DNA of 64,000 nucleotides, taken from NCBI RefSeq assembly GCF_003286085.1, contig NW_020825294.1, positions 9,920,001 to 9,984,000 of the forward strand, given 5' to 3'. The DNA comes from Drosophila persimilis (Eukaryota > Arthropoda > Insecta > Diptera > Drosophilidae). Positions 35,673 through 48,626 of the stretch are shown piece after piece; the first letter of the stretch is position 1, and each line of letters opens with the position of its first letter. Both the position numbers and the translations under genes were made by a program. Below the pieces are notes generated by a model that ran no database searches, was not told the origin of the DNA, and worked only from the letters and a program-made list of their open reading frames with translations.

Positions 35673-38600
35673 GTCGATTGTCTGTGGCCTTTTCCATTTC
35701 ATTTTCAATTTTTGCCTGCCAACACATTTTCACTCTTTTAAGTTTTTGCCTGCCCGTCGCACTATTTCCCTCATTCATGTGATGTTAATTTTATTGACTT
35801 TTCCAAAAGAGGATTCCAATGGTTCTGCCTGGCTCTTTCTCTGATTGGTCTTCATTCGTCTGATTCAACGTTTTGGCAGGTGAGAACAGGTGTTTCGTGT
35901 CTTGTGTCTTGTGCCTCGTGTTTGAGGATGTAATTGATTAGCTGCCGTGTTAATTGCAAAATCAACAGAGCCACAGAGCCACAGCCCCCTGAAGCCTGCG
36001 GAGGCTGTTGCTGCTGCTTCTATTGATGAGGAGGAGGTGGCACAGAAATGGGATGTTTTGGTGCCCCAAGAGTGGGGGGCTTGTGCCTAAGGGGCGTCAG
36101 TGTTGAAGGTGGAGAGCCCTTCAATTAGGAGTAGGCTTACAGGAGGCTTGACACTTGTCTTAATTATGGATAACATTTTTGTAAAATTACATATTCCATG
36201 TCAGTCAATAAACAAGCCAAGGATATGAGTATCTATTTCAGTATTAATTAGAGTAAACAGCAAATTAAGGGAAAAGTCAATGTTTGAATATGCAAATGTG
36301 ATTAAGAAGTGCTCATTTGATGGTTGGAAAGGCATTTAAGAGACTCATAAATGGTATTTTGTATAAATTAAATTTCTCCTTAATGCAGGCGCTACCTCTG
36401 AGAGTCGCCAGAGAGCCACACGTCCCCTTGCTCAAGGATTATGAATATAAAAAACCAACTCAAAGCAAAAGCTACTGAATCAAGTACCGCTCTTTCTTGC
36501 TCTTAGCCCCCTCTTAGTCTTTTTAAGCCCTTCCAGCTAGCCCCTTAATTAGCTCACAAATCTATTAGTAGAAGAGTTTTCTCTCTCTTTTTCTTTCTCT
36601 CTGTATCTCTAGAAGCAATTAGCTTTATTAAAGCGCAACAAATTGTTGTAGGGGCTGTCCCCGTTGGCGGAACAGGTGCGTAAACAATGTGCTGAACGGA
36701 CACTCCTGGCTCTGCTCTTTGATTTACACAAAGTATCTCGAAGATACAACTGCAACTACAACTTTAATTAGAAAGACAAACAGGCAGATTCCACAGCACG
36801 ACAGGAGGTGCTTCCTACCCGTCCCCGTCCCATCACCGCACCATTTCCTTTGTACTCTTGAGAGATTTCCCCCCACAAAGCTTTCCATTGGACAAAGGGG
36901 AAAATATATATTAAAATATTCGCAGGCCAGGCGATGCAATTTAATTAAAATTTTAACTGGAAACAAAAACACAGACAGCCTTTAGGTCGCGTAATATTTT
37001 CTGAATGGGAGAATGTGGGGAAATCTGTCCTGAGACATTGAATATCCATCCTGCCATCGAAGCTGAAGCCGCTAATTGAATTTACGCCAACAGTCCCCGA
37101 AGGGTCCTTTGAGAAGGGAATACCGTCTCTGATTTTAGCAGTCGCTGACCCTTGTCCTAACACGTGTCCTCCCCCAGAAATTGATAAGCCATAAAATATA
37201 CGAATATTGGCCAGCTGGTCTGAAGGCAACAGCTTCTTAAAAACATAAAAGGGATGTGGGCGCCCCCAAAGGGGCTTCCCTTGCCTACTTTTCCCTACGC
37301 CTCACAATTGCAACTCAAACAAAAAGCCTAAAGAGCCTTAAAAGAACAAAAAGTTCCTCCAGCAGACGCGGCTCCCTTTCGTTTCTGCTTCATTAATTTA
37401 ATTTTGTTTTCACAATAAATTTTCTTCAACAAAAGGGAAAGAATTTTCCCAGACGACACGCTTATGCTAATCCCAAAAGAAAAAGTAAAAGAACATTTGC
37501 ATGCCATAACTTTTTGGGGGCGATACATGAACTTCCGTGTACGTACTCGTATCTGTAATGCACAGAAAAAAGGGGTGGAGGATCGAATTTGGGATTCTTC
37601 CGAGATTTCTTCTTATATTTGTTGGGGCTCTTGGCTGCCTTTTTTCAGTCTTTTTTTCTGCTCTAATGCCTATGAAATATTATGAATGAATCAACTATTT
37701 GGATAGAACGTGATGTAGTACGAATTCTACAAGTTTCTCCAAGTATTTTAATAGTTTTTTTGCCTCATAAGTAACTGGAGCGGAGCACTTCCTGTCGCTG
37801 TAATTCAAAAGGTATTCCAATACGCGTACATAACGAATTATTCTCAGAAATGTAAGATTGTACCCCGACTTTTGGGATGAGAATTTCCCTGGAAATTTTT
37901 GTCTCTTCTTTTCGGTTACTCTTTGGATCTGCGCCGATGTAATATATAATGCATGAATCATGTATATAATGAATGACTTATAGAACGTGATATACGAGTC
38001 GTAATATTATTTGATGTGCCACTCGAACGCTTCCTGTCGGATTATTCGATAGGAAATATGTTTAAGATTTGAGAGAATTTCAATCGAAGATCTAAGTGAT
38101 CATTTGGCCCAATATTCCTCCAAAATTCCCTTAGTTCCCTGCAACCCAAAAGCTGTCTGCAACCTCTTTTCTGTTGACCAAATCGGATAAAGTTTTTCAT
38201 TTGATTTGCTTGTGTTTCCACAGCCAAAGAGCTTCACATGCCACATGCCACATTTAACCCTGTTTTTGTTCATATAACAAATGCTGCCTGCCCCTTTTTG
38301 ATGGGGTTAAATGGTGGGACTCCATCAAACACTTTGGGGCCCTTCGCCTCGCTTCGTTCGCTTGAATGAAGACCGCCTGCCGGCTGCCTGTCTGTCTATC
38401 TGTCACGTTCTTCGCTCTGCCAGAACTTATGACTATGTCAAACGAATGAAATGTGAATCAGGTAAAAGACATCGCTAAAACATGAACAGAGGAACATATA
38501 CAAGTGCTTGTAGTGCTGGGAGTGTGGAGTGGGAGAGCTCGTTTAAAAATTTATTAAATGAGCTCCAAACTGAAGGAAGGGTTGAGAGCCCCAGCCCCCC

Positions 38601-40268
38601 TGCTTTATTGGAGCGTGAGGTCAGTGCTGGAACGAAAGAGTATGTCTGTGTGTCTGGCCTCCCCCTTCTGTGTGTAGTTCAGGCTGTAGTTCGCTCTGTC
38701 ACGCTTTGATTGAGTCTCAGCTTCAGCTTCAGCCTCAGGGATCTATCTGCTGGGGGCATGGGCCATGGCATCCATCAATTTGGCCAAAGGAACTGTTCAG
38801 AACGGAACAGAACATGTTGGCAGATTCTACGACCCGACCCACAGCTGGAAAACAGTTGCATGTCCATTAGGGCTGTGCTGTTCGTTCGGTCGTTCGTTCA
38901 TTGGTTCTTTGGTGAACTCTAATCAAGTGCCTTGACTACGAGTACGAGTCCTCCGTGAAACTATCTGCTGTGATGGTTTGTTGTTGGGAAGAGCTAAAAT
39001 GCACTGCGGGAAAACAGGATATATTTATTATGAAGCAGAATGTTTGGGATGGCCAATGGAAGAGTCGTGATATCTTGAAAGATATAACTTTAAATTGTAT
39101 ACAAATTAGTTTCAGTTAATATTATTGGGTCAATAATTTTGTATAAATAAGAATTTTTACAATCGATTTATTGATTATTTTTATAGATTTTTAGTTATCG
39201 ATTTATTGATTATTTCAATTTATTCACCGGTTATTTTGCATCATTTTAATTTGCTCTTCTGATTGTTGTCTTTGTTTTCTACTATTTGCAATTAATTTAT
39301 CATATATCTCTTTTAAATTGATATCTTTCTCTAAATTATGTTTTTTTTTTTATCGATTTCCAAATTATTTTTTGTAGTTTTTCAATATATTTTTTACATT
39401 CTCAATAATTTCTTACCGATTTCTCACCGGTTGGTGTATTTAAATCCTTGAATATTTCATACATGAATTTTCATGAATGTTAATACTCATCAATTTCTCT
39501 CAGTGGTCTCAGTGCACATTTACACTCATTCGATGAAGGAAACGCAGCACAAAGCACACTCCTTCCTATTAGCTAATGGACTCCCTGCTGCTGGCAGTGC
39601 ACCTACGGAGATCTCAAATTGCAGTTGCAGTTGCACAGACTTAAGGTTGTTTTTGTTGTTGCAGTTGTTGTATGTATTTTGGCCAAACTCGTGACCCAAG
39701 TCCCTGCCTGGGCCGCTGCACTTGCCATTGCCGTGGCCGTTGCAGTTGCAGTGCCGCTTGCCCAAAAAGTTTCGTTCTGGCATTCCCATTCCCAGTCCCG
39801 ATGTTTGCTGTTTGATGGTTGTTGCTTGTTGCCCGTGTTTGCTCTTTGGTTACGGCCAAACAATTACCCAAACAGCCAGCGAGAACAGCGAACCCCGAAC
39901 AGAACCTTTCTCCCCACTCGAACGAACGACAAAACGAACGAGCAGATGGTAGGATGCAAGCGGCACTGGCAGCAGGGAGAAGTGTTTTCGGAGAGGGGGA
40001 TTGGGAGTGCAGGGGATTGCAGGGGCTCAGGCCCTGGGCCCTGGGCATTCTAGCGGAACTTTGTGTCGCATTATGCCGTGTTTTTGAGTTGTCAGTGGAT
40101 GTTGTTGCTGTTTGTCGTTCGCTGTTGTCGTGGCTACATGTTGGCTACAATGTTGCCTTCAATTGTTTTTCCTCATGTTTTCAGAATTTGTATACGCGGT
40201 ATTTCTGTGGGGATGATGTATTTGTGGATAGGTAAGCAACGAATAGAAGATATATTACCAATAAACGA

Positions 40269-40616
40269 CTATTTTTTAAAAGTTCTAAGAGCTAAAGCTG
40301 CCTTAACGGTTGTGCCTTCTTCTGGGGCATCAGAAAAAAATCCTATGGCAATCACCATTTCACCTATAGGTACATCAAAATTAATGATTGTATCTACATA
40401 TATTTTAAAAGTCATTGCAATCTGATAAAGATACCAATCTAAGAAAACTAAGAATCCAAGTATCTTTCGATATAATCCCAGGTATCTTTCTGTCGGTTTC
40501 CACCGCTCTGGGGTTTTTTGGTGCCTGTAAACGACGTGCACATGCATAAATACATAACCAGATACATGCCCAGATACAGATACAATTGTATCTGTTACTG
40601 TGCAGTCAGTGGCCAT
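40269..40616 (-). CDS. Unrecognised A+T-rich open frame, possible relic or exon
   Basis: I do not recognise it. The last ~55 codons look more like a real protein than other frames in the interval (MTFKIYVDTIINFDVPIGEM, then IGFFSDAPEEGTTVKAALAL), with varied residues and A/T-ending codons. It ends at TAG just after an A-run. A pyrimidine-poor but usable splice acceptor (TATCTTTATCAG) precedes IAMTFK on the minus strand, so the coding part could be an exon of about 160 nt. The residues before it are low-quality. It may be a foreign or transposon-derived fragment, or chance. Confidence 0.2.
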   Translation of the reverse strand: MATDCTVTDTIVSVSGHVSGYVFMHVHVVYRHQKTPERWKPTERYLGLYRKILGFLVFLDWYLYQIAMTFKIYVDTIINFDVPIGEMVIAIGFFSDAPEEGTTVKAALALRTFKK

Positions 40617-41294
40617 AGAGGCATGACTCCCTGTGTGTTCTATGCTCTGTTCTTTCTATGGACAAGTGCACACAAACACACATCCACACACGCACTAATT
40701 ATGTTTTAGTTGCCGCTTGGCTGGGCGTTGCAACCACCCCCTACCCCATCACCACCCCCTATGTATGTCACAATTTTCGGTTCTCGTGCCTTTTGTTATA
40801 TCAATAATAATACGAGGCAAACGGGAGGAAAATGGGAACATTTTCAAGTGCAAAGAGAGCTCTGGACAGAGTGCGTGTGCGAATGGAATCATTTGTCCAC
40901 CTGCTGTGGAGGTGGAGGGGGAGTCGGAATCATCGACACAAATAATTGAACAGGTTAAATGGATTACGAATGGCCAGGGAAAAAACGAATTGGGAAATGG
41001 GAAATGAAAATGAATATGTTCAACGTGCGTACGTGTATCTCCATCACAAAGCAAAATATGGTATAATAAATACTTGATTAAGCAATTATTTTCGTCTCTT
41101 TTTGCGGCAGAAGTATCTTTTGGGTTGCAGCCAGTTTGTGGCAGAAGTTGGAAAGCCACAAAAGTTTTCCCAAAAAGTGTTTTCATATAGTTTTTGATTT
41201 CCAGTTAAGTAGCCAATAGAGGATTTTGCTTAAAAATCTGTGTGCAATGATGTGGAAATTAGCAGGAAAACACTTTGAACAAGTGCTCCACATT

Positions 41295-41950
41295 CCACTT
41301 TAAAGATACAACCCTCAAAGCTCTTCAAAACCCTCCAAAGATACATTCTCCAAGGTGCTTCAGACCACTTCGAAAGATACAATTGCTATTAAGTGCAGAC
41401 ATACTTCAAAGATACAATTTCTACATGGAATAAAGATACAATTTATTGAGAGGGAAAAAACTTATAAAAGATACAGGTACTCAAGGATAAAATTGCTCTT
41501 GGAGTAAAAACCCCTCCAAAAGTTACAATTTCTACATAAAGATACAATTTGTTGAGATGGAAAAAACTTCCAAAAGATAAGCTACTTCAGAAGGAAAACA
41601 TCTTCAAAGAAAATTGCTTACAGAGTATAAAACCCTTCAAAAGATACAATTTCTTCAGAGGATAGACCCCACGATAGATGCAATATTTTCAGAGTGGAAA
41701 CCCTTCCAAAAGATACAAGTTCTTCACACCAAAAAACCCTAATAAAGATACAATTTCTTGAGACATAAAACCCCAGCCAAAGCTACAATCTTCAGAGGTA
41801 AACCCCCCACAAAAACCTGCAAAGATACATCCTATTAAAACCCTTTCTAAAGATACAATTCCCAGAGAAAAAATATCTCTTTGTGCAGTTTTTATCCGAT
41901 ATAAACCCTTCAAAAGATACAATTTCTACACAGCGAAAACCCCTCGAAAA
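41295..41950. repeat. Interspersed AAAGATACAATTT minisatellite
   Basis: About a dozen copies of AAAGATACA (often followed by ATTTCT) at irregular 20-100 bp spacing, alternating with AAACCC-type spacers. Isolated copies continue at about 42510 and 42590, and a similar group lies near 46380-46560. Confidence 0.65.
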
Positions 41951-42929
41951 GACACATATTAAAAATCAAAAGTTTCATATGAAAAGTAGACCTCTTTTCA
42001 GTGGGCCCCGACCTTGCTTCTTCATAGAGAAACGAAACCATAAGTACAGCATTACTAGACCATTATTAGATCATAATCAGATTAATTATGGAATTACGGC
42101 GCCCTAAAACCCCCACAAAACTATGAAGTTCAGGGTCTTTCGACCATGCTAACCCCACATCGTACATATAATTATCTACTGCCTCAAACTATGGATAGTT
42201 TCAGTACCCAATCGTATATGGAAGGGGACCCTGTACTGAACCTATAGCCATTCAAACATTCAACGCTTCAGAAGATGCATTTCAATGCCATCAAAGAGCG
42301 ATAATAAAGTTTTGATGGCTTTAACTGGATCTAAAGGTTGGGGTTTTCATCGGTTTATGGAATGGGAAAAGCAATAACTTTATGGATCACTCAAGTGATG
42401 ATGGGCGGGGGGAGGGCCTGCCGTTCAATTAAATGGCCAATGCCGCGAGACAGTGACAGTGAAAAAGAGAGCCATCGCCACCATAAAATGATGAATGAAA
42501 ATGACATCAGCAAAAGATACAGGGGCTACAGGCAGCAGGGGATAAAGAGAGGGCCAAGAGATACAGGAAGAAGAGGCATAAAAAGAAGGCCAAAAGATAC
42601 AACAAAACAGCTGGGAACTGGTCGAAAAACAGAGGGCATAAAACGCGGTCGTATTTGGGTTAATCAAATTTAGTTGTATCTCCCGCCCCATTCCTTCTTT
42701 AGAGAGAGAGAGAGGGGGCAGGGGCGCCCCATTAAGCACCTGTGTGCAGGTACCTGTCGTTTGTTGTATCTTTCGGATATGTGTTTGCCCCTCTCTCGTG
42801 GGTATCTTGCGGATAGCAAGCGTGTGGCATTCTGTGTGTTCTCGTGTTCTCGTGTGCACGCATTTTACTTTAATTACATGTCACAGGCTTTTGTAATTAT
42901 TTTGACAGCGAACGAAAGAACAAACGGGA

Positions 42930-42956
42930 CAGAGAGAGAGAGAGAATGAGAGAGAG
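42930..42956. repeat. (GA)n microsatellite
   Basis: GAGAGA run interrupted once by AATG. Confidence 0.8.
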
Positions 42957-43880
42957 TTACAGTTACATTCGTCACCAGATTTTATGTGAATTTTGTTCTT
43001 CTTTTTTGTATCTAAACATTCTGCCTGTCTGTCACGTCTGTCTGTCTGTTTGTCGCGTCTGTCAGCAGCATTTTGTTTAATGAGCTTTTTACGAGCTGTG
43101 CAATGAGCAACGACACACACAGATACACACTCGCGCAGTGACAGCTACAGTTAGCGTAACCCCATGGGTGCCCATGGCTATGTATCTATATATCTATTGC
43201 TTAGCCCTCTGCACGCGATAATCAAACAATTGAATTGGTTTCTGAGGTTTCGCTGTCGATGCCACACCAGGAGACAGCCACAACGTTCTTGACGCATGAA
43301 ATGACAGTCGAACATCAAAGCAAAAACCTTCTGGCTGCAGAAACCTCAGGCTTCTGAATCAGTTTCAGCCTCTACCGCAGTCTCAGATATACATAGCTAC
43401 AGCCTCTGGCTGTGCCTCTGCCACACAACCTCAAGATTCAAGTGCGAATGCATCTCAAGTGTTGACTCTAACTGATGTTTGTTTGTTGGCTGGATGTTTG
43501 ATTGACTGCTTGACTAACTCCCGAGCATTGCACTCCGCTCCCCTCTCCACCGTCAGAGGAAGCTTCGCTCCAGTTCAAGAAAATATATACATATCTCGTA
43601 TATGAACGCGTGCGCGCGGTTACGCTTTCAGTCAAGCGACAAGCGACGAGCCACAGCGTCTTTGGAGTCATGGTAATCGTCATCATCATACATGCCTCCT
43701 ACTCCAACATTTGTGCCTCCGTTTGCTCCAGCTTTTCCCTCCTTCTCTGCTCCTCCCTGGTTTTTCTTTCACAGTCAAAGTCATCATCATCGTAGCTGGT
43801 CGCATAAATGCATAAAAAGCGAAACGAAATTATTTGCATAAGCGGTGCAAAAAAAAGTGCTTCAATATCCCGATCATCAC

Positions 43881-43923
43881 CACAGCAGCAGCAGCAGCAG
43901 CACCAGCAGCAGCACCAGCAGCA
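43881..43923. repeat. (CAG)n microsatellite
   Basis: CAG repeats with CAC interruptions. Confidence 0.85.
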
Positions 43924-46900
43924 TTCGCCATAGCAATTGTATCTCTTGGATGCATCTACATTTGTATTTATGCACGAGACAGCTCGGGGGACGACATCTG
44001 CATATCTTTATACTCCTATTCGGATTCGTATTCGCATTCGTACTCCGCATATGATGTACGATGTAAATGATGCTGTATTTTGTTTCTATTTACGAGGTTG
44101 TTGTCGCCGCCACCGCCGCCGCTACTCTTATATCTCATGGATTGTGGCTTCTATGGACTCCTCTTCGTTTGTGCAATGTTATTTCGGGAGTATTACTGCT
44201 TTCAGCTATGGAAATGATATCATATGCCATCAAAAGGTAGATTAAACCTTGGGGATAGTGGAAAGCCTTGGGGATACTCTGGGGGCTATATTTATATTTA
44301 AATGATGTCCTAAACACAGGGCAATACTAGTCATAGGAAGAAGCTCTTTGGCAAACAATCGGATATTCCCACCAGAATAGAAAGAAATATCAATTTTCCA
44401 ACCATTTCCATTCACCATTCCATTCAATGATTTTCCACGCACTCCCATGGGAAAATGTGCTTCTAAAGTGCACTTCTACTTCCACGACAGCCATTTCCAT
44501 GCAGTTTCCCAGCATTTCCTTTCTGTTTTTTTCCCACTGCCTTTTGCATTAAATATGAAAAATCAATTTCAGATGCCCTGAAACGCTCGACAGCGGCTGC
44601 AGCAGCGGGAGCAATATTCAGAGAAGACAAACCACAGAAAATGCTGAATGCTGAACGCTCGCTGAACCGCAGATACAAAAGCTAACACCACGACGAACAT
44701 ACGAATGTGGCACAGGGCATCCGCCCAGAGGGTCCAGTGAATGTAGAGTGTAGAGCGGGGGAGAGTGTAGCGACCAGGGGATACCTAGGGGGTCACAAGA
44801 GGAGATGGGAAGTGGAAGTGTATCTGTGAAAGTAGAGGTTCTATGGGTTTTTATTGATTTAAAGGATGTTTTTTTTTGGGAGAGTGGGTTGTCAGAAAGC
44901 AAGGAGGTATGGGAATGATTATATGATAGATAGATACATAGATAGCGAGGAATTACAACTAAGATATTGGGGGAAAACAGTGCCGTATCTTTTCAATTAT
45001 GGATTCCACAGTGTTGACAAAGATCGATAAGATTGGGAGCACAACAGAGGCGCTACCTGCCTAAATCTTTGAAAATATTTATTCCTCTGTGTATGGAGAG
45101 CCATAGAAAGTCTTCTTTTCCTTAAATCATAGACCCCAACGAAAAATCCCTGCATTTTGGAGTCCTAGAAGTCTAACGTGAATCCAAAATACCCCAAAAA
45201 ATCCATGGATTAGGGTATCAAAACGCCACAGAAGGTTGTGTGAAGTGCACCCCTGAGGCTCGGGAGGAGGTCACAGAACAAGTACGATTATACGATTATA
45301 TAGTATATATAAAATATGTAGAAATATAGGAAAAGGCGATATGCATATGCATTGGCCAGAGGGGCAAGAAGAAGTGGGTGGACAGGAGAAAATGTACTCT
45401 GTCTCTGTCCTTCTTTATTAACACCAAAAGTTTCTATTTGCATAAAGTGTGCATCGGCTGCAGTTTTTGTTTTTATTTTATTTCTTTTTGGTTTATTTAT
45501 GCACCACGACTTTCCCTATGGTTGGGCTTTTCCATAGAACGCCTTTCCCTTCTTTGCCCTGCCCTTCCCCTGGGTGTACATTTCCACACGCTTTTCCACC
45601 CTTTTTCCCCATGGGCAGGGGCAGGCACAAATGTTGCCCTGTAATACCATTTATTTCTATCCCCAAAGTCAAGTGGCAGCCGGAGAAAAGTTGCGGGCAA
45701 ATTAATGAACTTTTCCCGCATTTTTCCTCCTCTCCGTGGGGTGGGGGGCATATGATTATAAAAAACTTTACTCTTAGGCTGCTCTGCTCCGGCCGGGAAA
45801 ATTCTGCGCATGCATATCGCAAAAGTTCGTTCTCTCTCTGTTCTTTCGACACATTTCCATCTGGATTTTCGCATTTTCCATTTGGCCAGAGATCGCTTGC
45901 CCATGCCTCTCCCATTCCCATCGACCAGCCGGAGATTTTTCTGACCCACTTTTATGGCTCACGATTCCATCTTTGGGTTTGAGTTTGGATTTGGATTTGG
46001 AATTTCCTTCCCCTTTTTAATTGTAGTTTCTGCTTTTTCATTTTCCTCTGGTTTGGTCTGCCTTTTCTGCTGCTTTGTGTGTGCCATCGCTTTGGCCAGA
46101 TAAATAGCCATGGGCGCTGTGTTATGGCCATGAATAAAATATTGAAAGAGTATTTTGCATTGTGTTTTGTGTGCGGAGTCTTGGTTTTGGCTTTTCTTTC
46201 TTTTTCCGACAGCTGCAGACAGGCGACTGTGGAAGATACATTTTGTATTCGGCATTCAGTTGATGAGATTTCGAGTTTTGGCGGCTTAAATTACTGAGAA
46301 TTAATAAAAGTGAAAGGAAAGGTTGGAGATACTTTTTGGGGGGGATTTTGCATAAGAAAATATGAGATTTTTTTGATTAAGAGTAAAGATACATATTTGC
46401 ATTTTGTAGGCAGAGGTTTTGGGTGGAATGAATCCTTAAATGTATCTTTGAAATGTTAGATATACTTTCAAGAGAATTTAAATCGAACAAGATACATCTT
46501 TGCAACCAAAGCTACCCTTAAAAATCTTTAAATTGGTAAAAGATACTTGGGAATCTATTATTTTTCTTCCATTTTCTCCCCAAAGAATAATGCTCGTCTT
46601 CGGCTGTTCCTCCTTTTTCCTTCCAAGACTTTCTCCGCGGATGACTCCACTTTCCTACATTTATCCCACATTTTCACGGCTATGGTGTATATATCTGTAC
46701 CGTTAATTTAGTCATAGCATTTACGGCTAATTTGGATAATTCGCACTCCAAAAGTGGCCAAAAAAAAGGGGGGAAAAGACCTGAAAAAACATGCTGCTGT
46801 TGTTTTTTGTTTTAACGCCAACCGGCAACAACAACAAAATCGTGCAGTTCAGGGCCTGGGTAGGTCTGTTTTTTTTTTCTTAATTGAAAGACCAGCAAAG

Positions 46901-47504
46901 GCCGGGAAAGGAGTGGGGTCTTGGACAGAGGTAGAGCGTTGAGGGCTTCGAGTGAGAGGTCCAAGCGTGGGAGGCCTCTCTGGCGAAGGGAAACCCGTCA
47001 AAAGGGGGAGAAAAAGGTCAAACCAGGTACTGAAAACGAGGCATCGGAACAGAGAGCCCAAAACAGCTGCGTTGCATTTGGCTTTTGGCCCCGTTATTGG
47101 ATCTGTGACTGGAACTCTGCGAACTGGGATTTCGAGCCCCACGGCAGCTGCTGGGAATTCACTCAGTCGTGAGTTTCGTTCGACTCGCAGGGGAGGAGGG
47201 ATAGGAGGGAGAGGCCCCACCAGGAGTTGACTTGATTAAAGATTTCACACTTGATTAAACACCACTGTGTGTGGAGGAGACCCAATAGCAGCGTGATTTT
47301 CTGGCAAGAGCCAGAGCCAGAGGCAGAAGAGGCAGAGGGCACTGTACTGTGGCTCCCTTTTCCCCTCCGGCCAGTTTCAAGTTCATTTCCAGCAACTGGA
47401 GGATTGGGAGATGGGAGATTCCTTTTCTGTTTTGTTTTCTCTTGTAGTTTTCCATCGATTCGACCTCACATTTTCCATATATTTTCGTACATTTTTTTGT
47501 GCAG

Positions 47505-47556
47505 CGTTTAAGGTTTTTTAACTCCTTTGTTTTGTCCATCAAATTTGTTGGTCAAG
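47505..47556 (+). CDS. Candidate micro-exon 1 of an unknown gene
   Basis: A strong acceptor (CATTTTTTTGTGCAG) precedes 52 nt and a strong donor (GGTCAAG|GTAAGTCC). Only one frame is open, reading RLRFFNSFVLSIKFVGQ; it ends with one base (G) of a split codon. The next candidate exon at 48574 begins with exactly the two bases needed (TT), making Val. The peptide is hydrophobic and could be part of a signal or membrane segment. No upstream or downstream exon is identified, so this rests on splice sites and phase only. Confidence 0.3.
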
Positions 47557-48573
47557 GTAAGTCCTCGATGGAGGCAAACGATGGACAATTTTGGCATTGA
47601 AAAACGTATAGCCAGGGGACTAGTGGATCCTGTCTGCCACATACAATATTTACAGACACTGTTGCTTCCTCTGCGGATTTTATTGGATATTTCTTAGTGT
47701 GTTTTTTGGGCATTGTTTAAAAAACGAATTTGTCTGTAATAAAAACCTTTAAGGTCTATCGAAATAAAATCAAGATTATTCCTTTTTAAATAAATGAATT
47801 CAAAAATAAATAAAATACAAAATAAAGTAAAAAACTATTTTTTAGTTTATTACTTCATTTTGTATTTTATGTGAAAATTTCTTTTTTTTTTAAGTACAAA
47901 ATATTCCTAGAATAAAGAAAATAAAAATAACATATAAATTTTGAAAGAAAAATTCGAATAAAATATAAAATTATGCGTTAATAACGTTATAACATTTAAT
48001 AAAAAAGTGCAATTGAAATTATGTGGAAAAATTCTAATAAAAATTAAAATTAAATTAAAAAAGTATTAAAATTATTAAATTATTTAAAAGTCCATTAAAA
48101 AGTTGAAAATTATTTTGCCGTTACCAAAAATTTATAGATTTATAAAAAATATTTCTAAAAAGTATAAATAAAGACTTATTTATTGGCGGAACAGTTTCTA
48201 AATTTTTTAATTGAATATATTCCCTTTCCTTCTTGAATATATCATTTTAAATACATATTCCCTATTAATTTGTTCCCATTTCCCCTGTTTTCTCCTCATA
48301 GACTAACCCACAAAATGATGGCCAAAACCCTTTCAATTAGTTTGAATAAATGAATACTATTCATATCCATTTGTAGAAGAGCCCAAAGTATCTCATAACG
48401 AAGCCAGAAAGTATCTTATAACTAAACCTACAAGTAGCTGCTATCTAAGCCGAAATTAGGCCGAGAAGTATCTGGAAACTAAAACCAAAAGCCATATCAT
48501 TATTCATAAACCAAAAACAATCTCGGAAAAGGGCTTCCAAATAATAACATTTTCTCCGTCTCTCCTTTTGCAG
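47557..48573. other. Putative intron between the two micro-exons, very A+T rich
   Basis: Nothing gene-like. From about 47760 to 48250 the DNA is almost wholly A/T with TAAAATAAA-type words. Confidence 0.35.
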
Positions 48574-48626
48574 TTAATGGTACTTCTGAGAAGCTTTTTC
48601 CCCCGACAGCACCAGAAGCAGAGGAG
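48574..48626 (+). CDS. Candidate micro-exon 2 of an unknown gene
   Basis: Acceptor TCTCCTTTTGCAG and donor GAGGAG|GTAAGCC bound 53 nt. In the frame set by the upstream candidate it reads (V)NGTSEKLFPPTAPEAEE with an NGT glycosylation sequon, and ends in phase 0. The composition is protein-like and unlike the surrounding DNA. I cannot name the gene. With the 47505 candidate it suggests that the window lies inside a long gene on the + strand. Confidence 0.35.

Larger units (their letters stand above)
32100..47504. other. Noncoding DNA, no clear gene
   Basis: About 15 kb without a convincing gene. It contains A+T-rich TACTAGAAAA-type tracts (32590-33060, 34370-34880), CAG runs (33826-33862, 35643-35672, 43881-43923) and GA runs (42701-42714, 42930-42956). 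An AAAGATACA interspersed repeat (41295-41950) and an odd A+T-rich open frame on the minus strand (40269-40616) are listed separately. It could be intronic if the candidate exons at 47505 and 48574 belong to a gene starting near 31.5 kb. Confidence 0.45.

Noticed and set aside
45449-45982. 177-codon plus-strand frame
   Set aside because: Phe/Ser/Pro-rich translation of C/T-rich DNA with equally long frames on the other strand; no protein-like pattern.
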